Numbered from the stretch's first letter, positions 1 to 9,678 are shown. The stretch: 64,000 bases of DNA from Candidatus Opimibacter iunctus (GCA_016716665.1 JADJVH010000007.1:195953-259952), one strand, 5' to 3'. The notes: generated by a model from the letters alone, not told the origin. Numbers and translations: made by a program.

Positions 1-1103
1 ACCCGGAATGCAGAGAGGCCTTTCACTTTAATTCAGTCTTTGTCTCCCAGAATATCCGCCAGGCGGTCAATGATGGAATGGGCAATTATATCCCGGTGTT
101 TCTGAGTGAAATCCCCAGCCTGTTCAACAAGAAGATCCTCCCGATCGATGTGGCTTTGATCAATATAAGCCCACCGGACAAGCACGGTTTCTGCTCGCTC
201 GGCGTATCTGTCGATGTCGCTGTAGCCGGTGTAAAGAATGCAAAATATGTCATCGCCCAGGTCAACTCCCGGATGCCCAGGACCCACGGGGATGGATTGC
301 TGCATGTCAATGATATCCATGCGCTGGTCGAAGTCGCTGATGATTTGCCTGAAGTGGATTATCGCAAGCATATCACGCATGTAGAAGAAGAGATAGGAAA
401 ACATTGTGCCTCGCTAGTCGAAGATGGGGCTACGCTGCAGCTTGGGATTGGGACGATTCCAGATGCGGTTTTGCAGCAGCTCACCTCACACAAGGATTTG
501 GGTGTGCACACAGAGATGTTTTCAGATGGAGTGATCGATTTGTTGAAAAACGGAAATATCACCAATAAATTCAAGAAAAAACACAAGCGTAAGGTCATCA
601 CCTCCTTCACCACCGGTACGAGGGAGCTTTATGATTTTATTGACGACAATCCTGAGTTTGCCTTCCTCGAGTCCGATTATGTCAACGATGCCTATGTGAT
701 CGGCAAGAACCCTAAAGTGGCTGCCATCAATAGTGCTATCGAAATAGATATCACAGGCCAGGTCTGCGCGGATTCGATCGGTACCTACCAGTTTTCCGGC
801 GTCGGAGGCCAGATGGACTTTATCAAGGGTGCCGCCATGTCGGAAGGCGGAAAGCCTATCATCGCGATGGCCTCTATGACCAATAGGGGAGAGTCCAAGA
901 TTGTACCGTTCCTCAAGCAAGGTGCAGGGGTGGTGACCACCAGGGCTCACGTCCACTATGTCGTGACGGAGTATGGAGTTGCTTATCTCTATGGTAAAAA
1001 TCTCCAGCAACGCGCTTATGCCCTGATGAATATCGCTCATCCTGATCACCGCGAAGGTCTTGAAGAAATCATCCGGCAGCGGTTTGGGAAGAAGATTTAC
1101 TAG
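1..1103 (+). CDS. Acetyl-CoA hydrolase / CoA-transferase family protein, 5' end outside window
   Basis: The reading frame is open from base 3, so the gene starts before the window; 366 residues are visible. The C-terminal half of an acyl-CoA hydrolase/CoA-transferase (4-hydroxybutyrate or acetate CoA-transferase type) is clear: VSQNIRQAVNDGMG near the visible N-terminus, then a segment NSAIEIDITGQVCADS whose glutamate is the likely acyl-CoA-accepting residue, then GVGGQMDFIKGA and a C-terminal EYGVAYLYG block. Members move CoA between acetate and other short acyl groups or hydrolyse acetyl-CoA in the cytosol. The exact substrate cannot be told. The gene ends 14 bp before the end of the convergent response-regulator gene. 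Confidence 0.9.
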   Translation, partial: PECREAFHFNSVFVSQNIRQAVNDGMGNYIPVFLSEIPSLFNKKILPIDVALINISPPDKHGFCSLGVSVDVAVAGVKNAKYVIAQVNSRMPRTHGDGLLHVNDIHALVEVADDLPEVDYRKHITHVEEEIGKHCASLVEDGATLQLGIGTIPDAVLQQLTSHKDLGVHTEMFSDGVIDLLKNGNITNKFKKKHKRKVITSFTTGTRELYDFIDDNPEFAFLESDYVNDAYVIGKNPKVAAINSAIEIDITGQVCADSIGTYQFSGVGGQMDFIKGAAMSEGGKPIIAMASMTNRGESKIVPFLKQGAGVVTTRAHVHYVVTEYGVAYLYGKNLQQRAYALMNIAHPDHREGLEEIIRQRFGKKIY

Positions 1104-1117
1104 GAGATCCCGACAGC

Positions 1118-1867
1118 TTACTTTGTTTTGATCAGTTTTTTTACATCTTCTTTTTTACGCCGCGAAATTTCTACCTGGCTGCCATCGCGCATCACCGCTA
1201 TGGAATGATCTCCGTTGACCTGGAGAAGATGAGCTGGATTGATAAGGTGGGATTTATGGATACGTACAAAAGAATATTCTTCCAGCATTTCTTCAAAGTG
1301 CTTTAAGGTCTTGCTGGCGGTAAATCGCTTGCCTTCAGTCAGAAAGATGTGAGCATAACTGCTGTCAGCCTCTATTCGTATGATATCATCAATCACAAAA
1401 AAGTGAGCACCCTCAGCTGAGGATACTGCAATTTTAAAATCACGGGTGTCTTTCTTACCAAGGTTTCGGACCAGGTTTTGGTAGAGTTCTTCTTTTTCCC
1501 TTGTCGACGCTTTTTGGTCAAGGTGGCGTTGGACAGCACCTTTGAGTTCGTCAGCATCAATGGGTTTCAACAGGTAATCCAAAGCGCTAAATCGAATAGC
1601 CTGTATCGCATATTGATTATATGCTGTGGTAAATATGATGTCAAAGGAAGGAGATTTAACTTCTACCAGGAAATCAAAGCCTGATTTGACTGGCATCTCC
1701 ACATCAAGAAATACAATGTCAGGTGAAAATTCGCCAAGCATAGCAATCGCTGCATCCACACCATCGGCTTGCCGGATGTCCATGGCCTCCGGAATATGAT
1801 CAACCAGATAGTGGTGCAGGATATTCCTTGCTTTGTGTTCGTCGTCGATAATGAGAATTCGGATCAT
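1118..1867 (-). CDS. LytTR-family response regulator
   Basis: 249-residue cytoplasmic DNA-binding response regulator. The receiver domain (about residues 1-120) has the acidic pair D8/D9, the phospho-acceptor D55 in FLDVEMP and the conserved lysine in YLLKP. The C-terminal LytTR domain (about 145-245) has IEADSSYAHIF and RIHKSHLIN typical of this fold. It lies 10 bp downstream of the histidine-kinase fragment on the same strand, so sensor and regulator are very likely one operon. LytTR regulators of Bacteroidota usually pair with His_kinase-type sensors like the neighbour. Its targets are unknown. Confidence 0.95.
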   Translation of the reverse strand: MIRILIIDDEHKARNILHHYLVDHIPEAMDIRQADGVDAAIAMLGEFSPDIVFLDVEMPVKSGFDFLVEVKSPSFDIIFTTAYNQYAIQAIRFSALDYLLKPIDADELKGAVQRHLDQKASTREKEELYQNLVRNLGKKDTRDFKIAVSSAEGAHFFVIDDIIRIEADSSYAHIFLTEGKRFTASKTLKHFEEMLEEYSFVRIHKSHLINPAHLLQVNGDHSIAVMRDGSQVEISRRKKEDVKKLIKTK

Positions 1868-1877
1868 AACCGGAAGT

Positions 1878-2954
1878 TTATTTGGCTAAGATATTGGTGG
1901 ATAATTCTACGATCACTTTAGTGCCTGAAGGTTCGCCGGTGTTATCATACAGGTCAATAATCTCCATGGATGCATGATATTGCTGATGCCTGAGTATTTC
2001 AAGTCGTTCTGCATTCATCTTCATACATTTTGACGCGTACCCGTGGGCCAGGACTTTGTGCTCCTTTAGTTCAGCCGATTTTTTCCGGCCGATACCGTTA
2101 TCTTCAATGATACAGGTGAAGATGTCTTCGCTTGTTTTAAAGAAACCAATACACAGTTTTCGGTCGCCCTGTTTATGCATTAATCCGTGCCAAAGGGCAT
2201 TTTCTACGAAGGGCTGCAGAAACATGGACGGCATGAGGATATCATCTGCTTCGAGATCCGGATCAATGTGCATTTCATATTGGAAGCCATGATCAAATCG
2301 CATCTGTTCAAGTTCGAGGTAGAGGGTAAGGATTTCCGCTTCATCTTCGATTGCGATCAATAGCTTGCCGGAGCGGTTCAGCACCTGGCGGAGTAGTTTA
2401 GCAAACTTATTGAGATAAGCGCTGGCTTCATTATATTTTTTGGTTACGATACATTCCTGGATGCTGTTGAGGCAATTAAAGACGAAGTGTGGATTCATCT
2501 GGGCGCGCAGTGCTTTCAACTGACTTTCTGCAAAAAGGGAATTGACCTCCAGGAGTTTTAATTCATGTTCACGGGCGAGGATTTCGGTTTTCGCTTCTGC
2601 AATCTTAAATGAACTGATGGAAGCAATGGTCGTAAGTGTTTTGAGGTGTTCCTGCGTAAAGAAATCTTTTTTTCGATTTTCACTGTCAATTACCCCGATG
2701 ACCTTCTGGTCATGAATGATAGGAACAGCCAGTTCTGAGCAGCGCAGTTCATCATCAGCCATATAACGGGCATCCTTTGTTGTATCATTTATAAGCAAAG
2801 GGTAGGCGTTGGCAGCCACATGCCCGACTATGCCCTGGCCAACCGGAATGACTAATGGGTTGATGATTTCACGTTCCCTTTGATTTTTGGGACCAAAAGC
2901 TGCCTTTTGCTCGAGCACATTTTTTCCTTCGTCCACCAGGTAGACCACACACAA
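1878..2954 (-). CDS. GAF - histidine kinase, C-terminal part of a frameshifted sensor
   Basis: This frame holds most of a GAF domain (QKAAFGPKNQ, IPVGQGIVGHVA, VIGVIDSENRK) followed by a LytS-type His_kinase module: the phospho-acceptor H in MNPHFVFNCLNSIQ, N-box FVENALWHG and G-box IIEDNGIGRK. The only available start is a TTG inside the GAF domain, directly after an in-frame TGA, so it is not a natural N-terminus. The missing N-terminal GAF residues (NCISQLGFEDCV) can be read in another frame at about 2950-2985, and the linker (DYFANSVYGENSV) in a third frame at about 3005-3050. I therefore take it as the 3' part of the gene that begins at 5478. The real product would be one membrane sensor kinase phosphorylating the LytTR regulator downstream. 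Confidence 0.85.
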   Translation of the reverse strand: MCVVYLVDEGKNVLEQKAAFGPKNQREREIINPLVIPVGQGIVGHVAANAYPLLINDTTKDARYMADDELRCSELAVPIIHDQKVIGVIDSENRKKDFFTQEHLKTLTTIASISSFKIAEAKTEILAREHELKLLEVNSLFAESQLKALRAQMNPHFVFNCLNSIQECIVTKKYNEASAYLNKFAKLLRQVLNRSGKLLIAIEDEAEILTLYLELEQMRFDHGFQYEMHIDPDLEADDILMPSMFLQPFVENALWHGLMHKQGDRKLCIGFFKTSEDIFTCIIEDNGIGRKKSAELKEHKVLAHGYASKCMKMNAERLEILRHQQYHASMEIIDLYDNTGEPSGTKVIVELSTNILAK

Positions 2955-3006
2955 TCTTCAAATCCGAGCTGTGAGATACAATTCCCTTGCAATGTCCCAG
3001 CATATT

Positions 3007-5478
3007 TCATTTACCGAATTCTCCCCATAGACTGAATTGGCAAAGTAGTCGATAATGTGATCCGCTTTCTTTTTTTTCTTTCACTCTGTGCCATCGTCGG
3101 ATACCAATGAAAACCAGTGCAGACAGGATGGCAAGGCAGAGAAGGTAAAACCAGTTTTCCTGCCAGAACGGGTGCTCCACCACAACCACCATGGCATAAT
3201 ACTGATCATTCCATGCACCGGATGGATCAGAAGATTTTACCTTAAACGTATACCTTCCTGGGGGTACGTTGGTAAACCCGGCATCCAGTTTTCTGCCACA
3301 ATAGACCCAGTCAGGATTAAACCCTTCAAGGATATATGCGTATTGCATGGACGGGAAGTCAAGGTGATACCGGTTGGAATAGGATATGGAAAAGAAATTT
3401 TCATGATGACGGAGCAATAGCCCACCCGGAGATGAACTGAAAGGTTTTTCTTTTCCAAAGACGCTGATACCCGTGATCAACGGAAGCGCTTTCGCTGCAG
3501 GTTGCCGGATCAGGCTGGTATCAATCAGCGCTATACGGTTGAGCAGGGATACATATAACCCATGTGGTGACTGGAACATGCATGGAAAATTGTCAGTCAT
3601 TCCTTTTTCAAATACGAAAGGGATTTTTCCTATACTCTTTGATTTTGTATCGATGTACTGAATTGACTCCGGGGTGGAAAACCACACGAGATCATTGTTA
3701 AAAATGGCCAGCCCGCTGGTGAGGTTGGTTACAAGGCCATCCGAGGTCGTGAAATGATCAATGACCCGGCCTTCTATGTCTGAGCGGAAAACACCATTTC
3801 CCCATGAACTCATCCAGATATGTCCATCCGGGTGTTGCACGAGTCTGGTGATAACTGTATTATCTAATTTCTCATCACGAACCGGATTTACAAATCGTCT
3901 CTGCTGAGTTATATATTTTCGCAATCCACGTTCACCGAATCCTGCCCAGATGTTTCCTTCTTTGTCTTCCAAGAGGTCAAGGCAATTGGTTTTTCCAATA
4001 TCACCTTGGATTGCATCAAGCCCGTCATACCGGATGCACTGCCTGGTATCAAGGTTATATTGATAGATGTACGTTTCCCAACCGGCAAACCAGAAATGAT
4101 CTTCATGGTCCTTGATCATGGACATGATCGAAACTGAATTCACTTCGGCTGTAAATGCCTTGAGATCGGGTGTTCGGAATGTACCGGTAGCAGGGTTGTA
4201 AATTTTAATCCCATGTCCGGTTCCACACCACCATTCACCGCGGAATGGGATGATCCTGAAGATACGGTTCCCTTTTGCATCCTCCCCCGGAATAGTCGTA
4301 TGAGTGACCGTCCTGTTTTTTTCATGGTAAACATAGAAGCCATATTCAGTAGCAAGGATCAGTTGGTCTGCAGAATACCTGATGATACTGTTGACAATGG
4401 GTGCCGGATCCGGTAAATCAATAATATCGCGGACAGGATCATGAGCTGAAATTTTTGCCACCCCACTGTTGGTGCATAACCACAATTCGCCGTTACCTAA
4501 CTGATGTATATCATTGAGGAAGCCAGATGGTAGGGCATATGGTTGTGGAGATGATTCAGGCAAGGATATGATGCGTCCGGTTGGCTCAATCACGAGCACG
4601 CGGCCCTGCCATGTACCAAGCCAGATGTTGCCTGCGAGGTCCGGGTAAATCAGTTTAAGTGAAATGGGACCAAAGCGATCAGCCGAAAGGTTGTGGTGAA
4701 GGATGAGCTGCTGCAGGCCATTCTGACATTGGTGCAAGGTGTTATAGGCATTGCTCCACCAAATATCCCCGGTGGCAGGATGGATGGCAAAGGCATGGAC
4801 GATTTCATTCCGGAAGACCGGCCATCCTTCAGGATTGTTGGATTCGTTGTGAATTTCCCCGGTATTGAAGTCAATCATCAATAAACCGTGATTAGTCCCA
4901 AGCCATATCCCTTGCCGGGCCAAGTCACTAACTATAGGGGTGGTAATAACAAGGTCGGCGGGCAAGCCTTTGAGTTCATGGAATTTATCTTCTGCCTTGA
5001 TAAGTTTTCCCTGATGGAACAGCAGTAATCCTTCCCGGGCAACTATCCAGACTGATCCCATGTCATCCCTGGTCATGGAGGTGATATCCGGATGTATTGT
5101 CCTTCCATCGGGAAGCACAAGGGGAATAATCGTAAACGTAAACAGGTGTCGGTTAAAGAGGCACAAGCCCTGACGGGTGCTGATCACCAAGAAGTCGCCG
5201 TTCAATGGGAGAATCCCGGAAATATCCTCACTCAGATCCTCGGGATAATTTTTTGCAGCCCGGCTGAATATTTTTACTTCAGATCCGTCAAACCGGTTTA
5301 ACCCGTTGTGCGCGCCAACCCAAATAAAACCTTCCTGGTCTTCAGCCAGGCATGTAGCTTCCAGAGATGAGAAATTTGGCGTGGGTTGCAGCCGCGTAAA
5401 CAGGTATTGCCCATGAAGAATAACATGACATGTTCCTGTTAGGATGAATATTATCAGGACATGCCGCAATCGTTTCAT
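3007..5478 (-). CDS. Propeller / Y_Y_Y sensor domain, N-terminal part of a frameshifted histidine kinase
   Basis: 823 residues with an N-terminal signal segment (about 1-25), a periplasmic two-component-regulator propeller made of repeats such as EGFIWVGAHNGLNRFDG and GNIWAGFGERGLRKY (about 40-640), a Y_Y_Y domain (about 690-765, YAYILEGFNPDWVYCG and FTNVPPGRYTFKVKSSD) and one transmembrane helix (about 770-795). The last 30 residues after RRWHRVKEKKESG are out of frame: the shift is at a run of eight A just before the linker to the GAF domain. The intact protein would be a propeller - Y_Y_Y - TM - GAF - His_kinase sensor of about 1200 residues, of the type that often controls polysaccharide or exoprotein loci in Bacteroidota. 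The ligand is unknown. Confidence 0.9.
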   Translation of the reverse strand: MKRLRHVLIIFILTGTCHVILHGQYLFTRLQPTPNFSSLEATCLAEDQEGFIWVGAHNGLNRFDGSEVKIFSRAAKNYPEDLSEDISGILPLNGDFLVISTRQGLCLFNRHLFTFTIIPLVLPDGRTIHPDITSMTRDDMGSVWIVAREGLLLFHQGKLIKAEDKFHELKGLPADLVITTPIVSDLARQGIWLGTNHGLLMIDFNTGEIHNESNNPEGWPVFRNEIVHAFAIHPATGDIWWSNAYNTLHQCQNGLQQLILHHNLSADRFGPISLKLIYPDLAGNIWLGTWQGRVLVIEPTGRIISLPESSPQPYALPSGFLNDIHQLGNGELWLCTNSGVAKISAHDPVRDIIDLPDPAPIVNSIIRYSADQLILATEYGFYVYHEKNRTVTHTTIPGEDAKGNRIFRIIPFRGEWWCGTGHGIKIYNPATGTFRTPDLKAFTAEVNSVSIMSMIKDHEDHFWFAGWETYIYQYNLDTRQCIRYDGLDAIQGDIGKTNCLDLLEDKEGNIWAGFGERGLRKYITQQRRFVNPVRDEKLDNTVITRLVQHPDGHIWMSSWGNGVFRSDIEGRVIDHFTTSDGLVTNLTSGLAIFNNDLVWFSTPESIQYIDTKSKSIGKIPFVFEKGMTDNFPCMFQSPHGLYVSLLNRIALIDTSLIRQPAAKALPLITGISVFGKEKPFSSSPGGLLLRHHENFFSISYSNRYHLDFPSMQYAYILEGFNPDWVYCGRKLDAGFTNVPPGRYTFKVKSSDPSGAWNDQYYAMVVVVEHPFWQENWFYLLCLAILSALVFIGIRRWHRVKEKKESGSHYRLLCQFSLWGEFGK

Positions 5479-5513
5479 GGTTTTAAATAAGTTTCACCTA
5501 TAAAGCTAATCGG

Positions 5514-5825
5514 TTAATCATAATTTACAATTGGCCATTTTAAGGTTAATTTTTGCTTCCTGGAAGTAGTTACGAAGACTGATTTTCCCACCAGCATCCT
5601 CTTGATCTGGTCTTCCTCCAGAAAATCATGGATTTCAGTTACAAAGTTTCTGGCATTCCCGGGTTTGACATTGATTTGAAGATAGAATTCCTGCTTATTA
5701 TCACGTTGACGGCCCGTTGGAAAGAAGGAAAGGATGATGGCCTCTGTTTCGCGGGATTCCGGCCCGGATGTCTTCATAACCCTGTTTCGTAATGCATTGA
5801 AAAGGTGTAGCGATGAAAACTTCAT
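5514..5825 (-). CDS. Hypothetical protein, 103 aa
   Basis: I do not recognise this protein. It starts at ATG 5825 (MKFSSLHLFN); three further residues would be added by a TTG start at 5834, which is less likely. The composition is that of a normal soluble protein, with a strand-rich middle (QEFYLQINVKPGNARNF) followed by a helix (VTEIHDFLEEDQIKRML). No signal peptide or membrane segment is visible. It lies 35 bp downstream of the fibre-like exoprotein gene on the same strand and 35 bp upstream of the sensor gene, so it may be the middle gene of an operon. It could also be a chance frame. Confidence 0.5.
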   Translation of the reverse strand: MKFSSLHLFNALRNRVMKTSGPESRETEAIILSFFPTGRQRDNKQEFYLQINVKPGNARNFVTEIHDFLEEDQIKRMLVGKSVFVTTSRKQKLTLKWPIVNYD

Positions 5826-5860
5826 TTTACACAATTGGAGATGAACAATACATTTACATA

Positions 5861-7561
5861 TTAATTGACAATGACCAGGACATTGAATTTTATTCCGGGA
5901 ATAAATTCAAAGGGGACATTGGACGGTACAGGGATGTCTACACATTCATTCAGTGGATTGCACCTGAGCACCTCATAGTGTGTAGTGGTATATGAACTAT
6001 ATCCTTGAGGCAGTATCATCCATTTCTGGATATTCTCATTATAATCCATGGTGACTGATCCGCCGTAATTGGACCTTGCCGTCACCAGGATAATTGCATC
6101 AGGATTTCCATTGGCCGCAGGATGGTCAAGTACGATATATGCTGAATTGACTGCGGTGACAACAAAGGCAGAAGGGTTTGATCCACTGAACCTGATATTT
6201 CCACTGATCTCCAATGCCACTTCTTCTCCTGCTTGCTGAACCAGTTTGGTTTTTCCGCTGACTTCAAGAGCCTCGGTGTCCCCTGCTTGTTTGGTAAGTT
6301 TGGTTTTTCCGGCAACCTCCAGTTTTGAAGAAGGATTGCTTAGGTTGATACCAACGTTGCCATTGTTGACAATGGCCATTCTTTCAAGGAGTGCATTAGG
6401 GTCATTGGTCGCCTGGGTGTAAAAAGCCAGTCGGGAAGATGTTGCGCCTGTTCCGACGGTCCCCACCGAACCTGTAAAATAGGTTCCGCTGCGGAATAAA
6501 AGGCGCGCCGATACATTTGAAGCAAGCGCATTGGCGTTTTCTAGTAAAAGTAATTTGTCATCAAATGCTTTGCTATGCACTTTCGCCAGCGGCGAAGACG
6601 TGCCGATTCCAATATTTCCAGAGCCCTTGATGCGCATGCGTTCCGAGAAACCATTACTGTTTCCATATCCAAAGGCGATATCCGAGGTTGATTGATCCGC
6701 ATAAAATTGCAGTGTATTGTTTTTGACACCGATGCCGAATTGATTGATAGCATTCCCTGTGAGGCAAATCTTGTTGCCGTCTGCATTGGAAAAACTAAGT
6801 GGAGTTGATGGGGAAGATATACCTATCCCGACATTTCCATTACCTTGGATCCGCACCTGTTCAGTAAATGCATTACTGGTGCCTGTCCCAAACGCGATTG
6901 CAGATGAAGGTTGATCGGCGTGGATCTGCATGAGCCCGGGCTGCACGCCAAAGCCGAAATAGGCAGAGGAAGGACCAAATAAGGATATTTTTCGGCCCAT
7001 CGAATCCGGCAGACTGATAGGGGAGTGAGGGGTGATATTGCCGATACCCACTTCCCCATCCAGGTATAAAGCAGCGCCATTGATGGATGAAAAATAGCCT
7101 CCAGTGCCGTTGATGCTATTTCCCAATGTTCCTATTCCGTTTTCTGAAAATCCGAAAACCCCTCCGGATGTATTGGTAGCCACCCCAAGAATTGCCGCAC
7201 CACCCGTTCCACTGTTTGTCAGGTTTAAGACATAACCATTGGTAAGATTGTGCACGGATTCATGAGGAAGGGAGAATCCATTTCCACCACTGCCATTTTC
7301 AAATTTTTCCCAGGTTCCGCTTCTCCTGCAATAAATGGATTGTTCGGTTGAATTAAAAATGATCATTCCATCTGGAACCCCTGACATGCCTTCCATTTGG
7401 CTTTGTGTAAGTCGGGGAAGCAGCAGTCCTTTACCAGTGCCACCATCCAACTCAAGGACCGCGTTTGCATCAGGAGCGCCAGAACCTCCAATTTTTACCT
7501 GTGCAACTGCCCTGTGGCAAAGAGCGGTAAGAATGAGCAATAAAAGGATTATGTTTTTCAT
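5861..7561 (-). CDS. Secreted fibre-like protein with GNVGIG repeats
   Basis: 566 residues with a signal peptide (MKNIILLLLILTALCHRAVAQ) followed by VKIGGSGAPDANAVLELDG, the usual opening of Bacteroidota exoproteins that resemble phage tail-fibre shafts. The central part has two long repeats (about residues 195-255 and 270-330), each built as GIGV...ADQ...IAFG.G.SN.F.E...RI.G.GN.GIG..SP, and then three short GKTKL..QAG...ALE.SG repeats (about 405-450). The last 100 residues form a separate domain ending in FNVLVIVN. Glycine-rich repeats of this kind form beta-helical fibres. No S74 chaperone-peptidase end is visible. It is probably exported and surface-bound; the partner is unknown. Confidence 0.8.
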   Translation of the reverse strand: MKNIILLLLILTALCHRAVAQVKIGGSGAPDANAVLELDGGTGKGLLLPRLTQSQMEGMSGVPDGMIIFNSTEQSIYCRRSGTWEKFENGSGGNGFSLPHESVHNLTNGYVLNLTNSGTGGAAILGVATNTSGGVFGFSENGIGTLGNSINGTGGYFSSINGAALYLDGEVGIGNITPHSPISLPDSMGRKISLFGPSSAYFGFGVQPGLMQIHADQPSSAIAFGTGTSNAFTEQVRIQGNGNVGIGISSPSTPLSFSNADGNKICLTGNAINQFGIGVKNNTLQFYADQSTSDIAFGYGNSNGFSERMRIKGSGNIGIGTSSPLAKVHSKAFDDKLLLLENANALASNVSARLLFRSGTYFTGSVGTVGTGATSSRLAFYTQATNDPNALLERMAIVNNGNVGINLSNPSSKLEVAGKTKLTKQAGDTEALEVSGKTKLVQQAGEEVALEISGNIRFSGSNPSAFVVTAVNSAYIVLDHPAANGNPDAIILVTARSNYGGSVTMDYNENIQKWMILPQGYSSYTTTHYEVLRCNPLNECVDIPVPSNVPFEFIPGIKFNVLVIVN

Positions 7562-7802
7562 AGATGACTGTATTTATTGGATATGGAGCAAAGAAAATGC
7601 ACAGTGTATCGTGAAATGAAATCTGATTAGCCAAATGACGGCCTGAAACAGTGAGCGGTAAAAGCGGATACAGGAGGCATAAGAATTCAACCAGGTATCA
7701 GGGATTTTTCCTCATCTTTAAATGGCATTCTGAAAGGAAAGAAGATCTTTAGGTCATCATATCCTTCAGGGTACATTTTACTGCACTTATAATGGATGTA
7801 CA

Positions 7803-8792
7803 ATGAATGCAAAATCAGGTATAAAAGCACTCATGCTTATCCTCATGGCGGTTTTGCCGTTTACGATAGTAAAAGGACAACCTAAGGTTCCTGTTCAGGA
7901 AGGCACAATCCTAAACCTTTACGATGCCTTTGGTAAGAATCCAACATTGACCAAGGACTGGGGGTTTTCCTGTATCACGCGGTATCAGGGAAGTGTTATT
8001 CTGTTTGATTCCGGTAGTAGTGCAGATATTTTCAAAGCGAATACACAACAACTGGGAATCGATTTGAAAGACATTGATATCGTGGTGGTTTCCCACAGCC
8101 ATTTTGATCACCTCAATGGGCTGGATTATCTCCTGCAAGTCAACCCCAAAGTGAAAATTTATTTTCCCTATGATATTTTTTGGGGAGCGCCTGTGCCTTT
8201 TGACGCTACAGGTCAAGAGCCTCTTGTCAAGGATTCTCTCCCGGCGGAGATGCAATACTTCGACGGAGGTTCAACAAAGTTTACAATTCCCCAAACCGGG
8301 CGTTTCTGGAATGCCAATATTGAGTTTGTGAAAACCTCAAAAGAAATTTTGCCCGGGCTCAAACTGATAGCCACGAGTTCACCCTACCTCGGATATTTTT
8401 CCTGTTATCCCGGCAAGTCATTTGTGCCTGGACAGTTTGATGATAAGCATAGCCAGTGCAAGAACAGTGAGCTGCCTGAATTGTCTCTGGCGATGAATAC
8501 AGACAAAGGCGAAGTACTTATTGTAGGTTGCTCCCATACAGGGGTAGAAAATATCATAAAGGCAGCTCTGACGGAAACAGGCAATGCTATCGATCTTGTC
8601 TATGGGGGATACCATCTCCTGCCATATGACAGGGCGCAAACAGTTGCACTTGCTACACAGCTAAAAAATGAATTAAGTGTCCGGCGCGTTGCCCCGGCGC
8701 ATTGCACCGGCCATCTTGCTTTTAAAATCCTGAGAGAATTGTATGGAGACAACTATCTTTATGCCGGCCTCGGAGAAACTATTACCTATTGA
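7803..8792 (+). CDS. Exported metallo-beta-lactamase-fold hydrolase
   Basis: 329 residues with a signal peptide (MNAKSGIKALMLILMAVLPFTIVKGQ). The metal-binding signature HSHFDH is at about residues 98-103, followed by GCSHTGVENI and a late APAHCTGH histidine block. This pattern matches the MBL subfamily usually annotated as 7,8-dihydropterin-6-yl-methyl-aminobenzene phosphate synthase-like, whose annotation is uncertain. The exported location argues for hydrolysis of a periplasmic ester or lactone rather than pterin synthesis; that is inference. It is divergent from the fibre-like gene across a 241-bp intergenic region with no evident structure. Confidence 0.88.
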   Translation: MNAKSGIKALMLILMAVLPFTIVKGQPKVPVQEGTILNLYDAFGKNPTLTKDWGFSCITRYQGSVILFDSGSSADIFKANTQQLGIDLKDIDIVVVSHSHFDHLNGLDYLLQVNPKVKIYFPYDIFWGAPVPFDATGQEPLVKDSLPAEMQYFDGGSTKFTIPQTGRFWNANIEFVKTSKEILPGLKLIATSSPYLGYFSCYPGKSFVPGQFDDKHSQCKNSELPELSLAMNTDKGEVLIVGCSHTGVENIIKAALTETGNAIDLVYGGYHLLPYDRAQTVALATQLKNELSVRRVAPAHCTGHLAFKILRELYGDNYLYAGLGETITY

Positions 8793-8805
8793 CAATAATT
8801 CCACA

Positions 8806-8879
8806 ACCCCCTCCTAAATGCATAAACCTATAAACTCATAAACCTATAACCCCTCACCCCCTCACCTCCTAACCTCCCA
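8806..8879 (+). repeat. C/A-rich low-complexity leader
   Basis: Short direct repeats (CATAAACCTATAAACTC, then CCCCTCACCCCCTCACC) fill the gap up to the next start codon. This resembles the pyrimidine-rich arrays found upstream of several other genes here. Confidence 0.5.
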
Positions 8880-9653
8880 ATGAAACTTAACCTGATCAAA
8901 TGGCGCCTGATGCTGACCACTATGCCGATCATGATATTGGTGGTCCTGCTCAAGATCCTATTAGATAAGGTGCTGCTGTATCATGGGCTGGTCAACTTTT
9001 CGGAGATCGGATTGGTGATCACGGGTGGCATCTTCCTGATCGGATTTATGCTGGCTGGTACGCTGTCTGATTATAAAGAGAGTGAGAAAATTCCAGCGGA
9101 TATCGCTACTTCAATAGAGAGTATCGAAGATACGATCGTGCTGGCCCATCGGTTTAAAGGGGATTTTGACCTTCAAGCACAATTGAAACAACTATCGGGG
9201 GTCACGGATGCCATCATTCAATACTTTGCCCACAGGGCTTCTGAAACAGAAGTATATCAGAAGATAGAAGATATCACAGCTATCGCAATCCACATCGAGC
9301 AAACCAAAATGGGCTCTACCACCTCCTGGGTGAAACGTGAACAAACTAACCTGCGTAAGCTGTTTGCCCGGACGACCGTGATCAAGCGGACGCATTTTAT
9401 CTCTACCGGATATGCGTTCCTGGAGGTACTCACCATCGTGATCATTGGACTCCTGCTTGTATCCAGGTTTGAAAACTTTCCAATCAGCATCATCCTGGTC
9501 AGTTTTATCACGCAGATCTTTGTCTACATGGTGCGCCTCATCAAGGATATCGACCATCCGTTTGAATACCCGGTCAATGGTAAAGTGAGAGCTGCGGACA
9601 TCGATCTCTTTCCGTTGATCGAGTATCACGAACGGGCTAAGGGAAGGTTGTAA
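8880..9653 (+). CDS. Inner-membrane protein, bestrophin-like (DUF4239-type)
   Basis: 257 residues. Two hydrophobic helices near the N-terminus (about 14-30 and 40-60), a soluble helical segment of about 100 residues, and two more helices (about 180-225) are followed by IKDIDHPFEY, a short polar tail motif that resembles the C-terminal end of bestrophin-like DUF4239 proteins. Function would be anion passage or unknown. The assignment rests on topology and the tail motif only. The gene stands alone, and a hairpin-forming repeat follows it. Confidence 0.6.
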   Translation: MKLNLIKWRLMLTTMPIMILVVLLKILLDKVLLYHGLVNFSEIGLVITGGIFLIGFMLAGTLSDYKESEKIPADIATSIESIEDTIVLAHRFKGDFDLQAQLKQLSGVTDAIIQYFAHRASETEVYQKIEDITAIAIHIEQTKMGSTTSWVKREQTNLRKLFARTTVIKRTHFISTGYAFLEVLTIVIIGLLLVSRFENFPISIILVSFITQIFVYMVRLIKDIDHPFEYPVNGKVRAADIDLFPLIEYHERAKGRL

Positions 9654-9678
9654 ATCGTTTTTCTTTTCACACGTCGCA

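Noticed and set aside
5813..5995. 60-residue plus-strand frame MKTSFYTIGDEQYIYI
   Set aside because: It overlaps the start of one minus-strand gene and the end of another and lacks any supporting feature.
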